A stretch of DNA of 16,021 nucleotides from JAVBKA01 sp031546715. Its GTDB lineage: Bacteria; Bacillota; Clostridia; Oscillospirales; UBA929. Location: NCBI GenBank assembly GCA_031546715.1, contig JAVBKA010000128.1, positions 1 to 16,021 on the forward strand. Reading direction: 5' to 3'. Positions 15,726 to 16,021 of the stretch are shown here, piece by piece. The notes below the pieces were generated by a model, which searched no databases, was not told the origin of the DNA, and saw only the letters and a list, made by a program, of their open reading frames with translations. A program made the translations under genes and the position numbers. Every line of letters begins with the position of its first letter. Within the stretch, counting starts at the first letter, position 1.

Positions 15726-15763
15726 CTAGTCGCAAGAACTAGGAAATTTTACAAATTCGCAAG
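15726..15763. repeat. Repeated TCGCAAG elements upstream of PFOR
   Basis: TCGCAAG occurs at 15730-15736 and 15757-15763, start to start 27 bp. The first is framed by CTAGT (15726-15730) and ACTAG (15738-15742) as an inverted repeat. The elements lie just upstream of the PFOR -35 box, a usual place for an activator, but no known operator was recognised. Confidence 0.35.
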
Positions 15764-15856
15764 TGATAAAATGTGTCAGGGGTTTACTTGTATGGGTATA
15801 TGCTTTGCAATTTTTATAAAACTTATATCGCTCATATACAGTTTTTTCGATTTACG

Positions 15857-15862
15857 TATAAT
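15857..15862 (+). promoter_or_regulatory. Possible -10 element of the germination gene
   Basis: TATAAT lies at 15857-15862 with no convincing sigma-A -35 box at 17 nt. The surrounding CATAT and CGTATAA, 17 nt apart, loosely recall a sporulation sigma-G-type promoter, which would suit the gene, but the match is weak. Confidence 0.25.
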
Positions 15863-15910
15863 TACCAAACTTCTGCAAAGAATATCCAAGACAGGAAGGA
15901 TGGTGTAAGC

Positions 15911-16021
15911 TTGAACACAAAAGTCAACCCAGATGATACTGGTGTGATTGATTACTCACAATACACCTTAACTAAGAGCCTAGCGGAAAATGTTGCAGTA
16001 TTTAAGCTCATTTTTGAGCAT
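15911..16021 (+). CDS. N-terminus of probable GerA-family spore germination protein
   Basis: Thirty-seven codons run open from a TTG start to the window edge. The stretch LTKSLAENVAVFKLIFEH (20-37) matches the pattern near the N-terminus of GerA/GerKA germinant-receptor A subunits (LSKSLEENLEYIKEIF followed by a D-rich segment). Those are membrane proteins of the spore inner membrane that sense nutrients. The TTG at 15911 is chosen because AGGAAGGA ends 10 nt before it and no other in-frame start codon lies nearby. The gene diverges from PFOR. Only the first part of the cytoplasmic domain is visible, so the assignment rests on this short similarity. Confidence 0.6.
   Translation, partial: MNTKVNPDDTGVIDYSQYTLTKSLAENVAVFKLIFEH

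Noticed and set aside
15730..15910. Possible riboswitch upstream of the germination gene
   Set aside because: No conserved aptamer core or terminator-antiterminator pair could be recognised in this AT-rich stretch.

Overview
The window looks like a chromosomal segment of an anaerobic, endospore-forming member of the Clostridia. A full-length one-chain pyruvate:ferredoxin oxidoreductase, a surface protein with three SLH domains, purine-rich AGGAGG-type ribosome binding sites before most genes and the start of a probable GerA-type spore germinant receptor gene at the right edge all fit this. Placement below class level is not possible from the sequence alone. No rRNA, tRNA, CRISPR array, transposase, integrase or phage gene was seen.

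Left part (1-1871): a minus-strand CHASE-GGDEF diguanylate cyclase sits behind a near-consensus promoter overlapped by an 11-bp direct repeat. A possible next gene of the same transcript is cut by the left edge. A 412-bp divergent intergenic region with an AT-rich inverted repeat separates it from the next block.

Secreted block (1872-4810): three plus-strand genes encode exported proteins: a probable beta-propeller protein, an M23 zinc peptidase with an EF-hand-like loop, and a lipoprotein with a Pro/Ser/Thr tether. The block ends in a hairpin. All three should act outside the membrane; the peptidase would cut peptidoglycan or another envelope peptide.

Sugar block (4837-6980): a two-gene operon encodes a Gfo/Idh/MocA NAD(P)-dependent oxidoreductase and an IolE/AP-endonuclease-type TIM-barrel isomerase/epimerase, ending in a textbook terminator. 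This pairing is typical of oxidation-first (keto-sugar or inositol-like) pathways, but the substrate cannot be read from the sequence.

Surface and energy block (6986-15722, minus strand): a 1571-residue SLH surface protein built from YDG/MBG-like beta repeats is expressed from a strong extended -10 promoter with a leader of about 134 nt carrying a second, isolated Shine-Dalgarno sequence. Upstream of it lies the PFOR gene with its own promoter and a hairpin that is perfect (with G-U pairs) only in the minus-strand RNA. The right edge (15911-16021) holds the first 37 codons of a GerA-like gene, divergent from PFOR.

Most of the window is ordinary core and envelope content. I see no clearly new multi-gene system. 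The points most worth a second look are the SLH mRNA leader, the extra cysteine cluster in the PFOR, the direct repeat at the cyclase promoter, and the keto-sugar gene pair.
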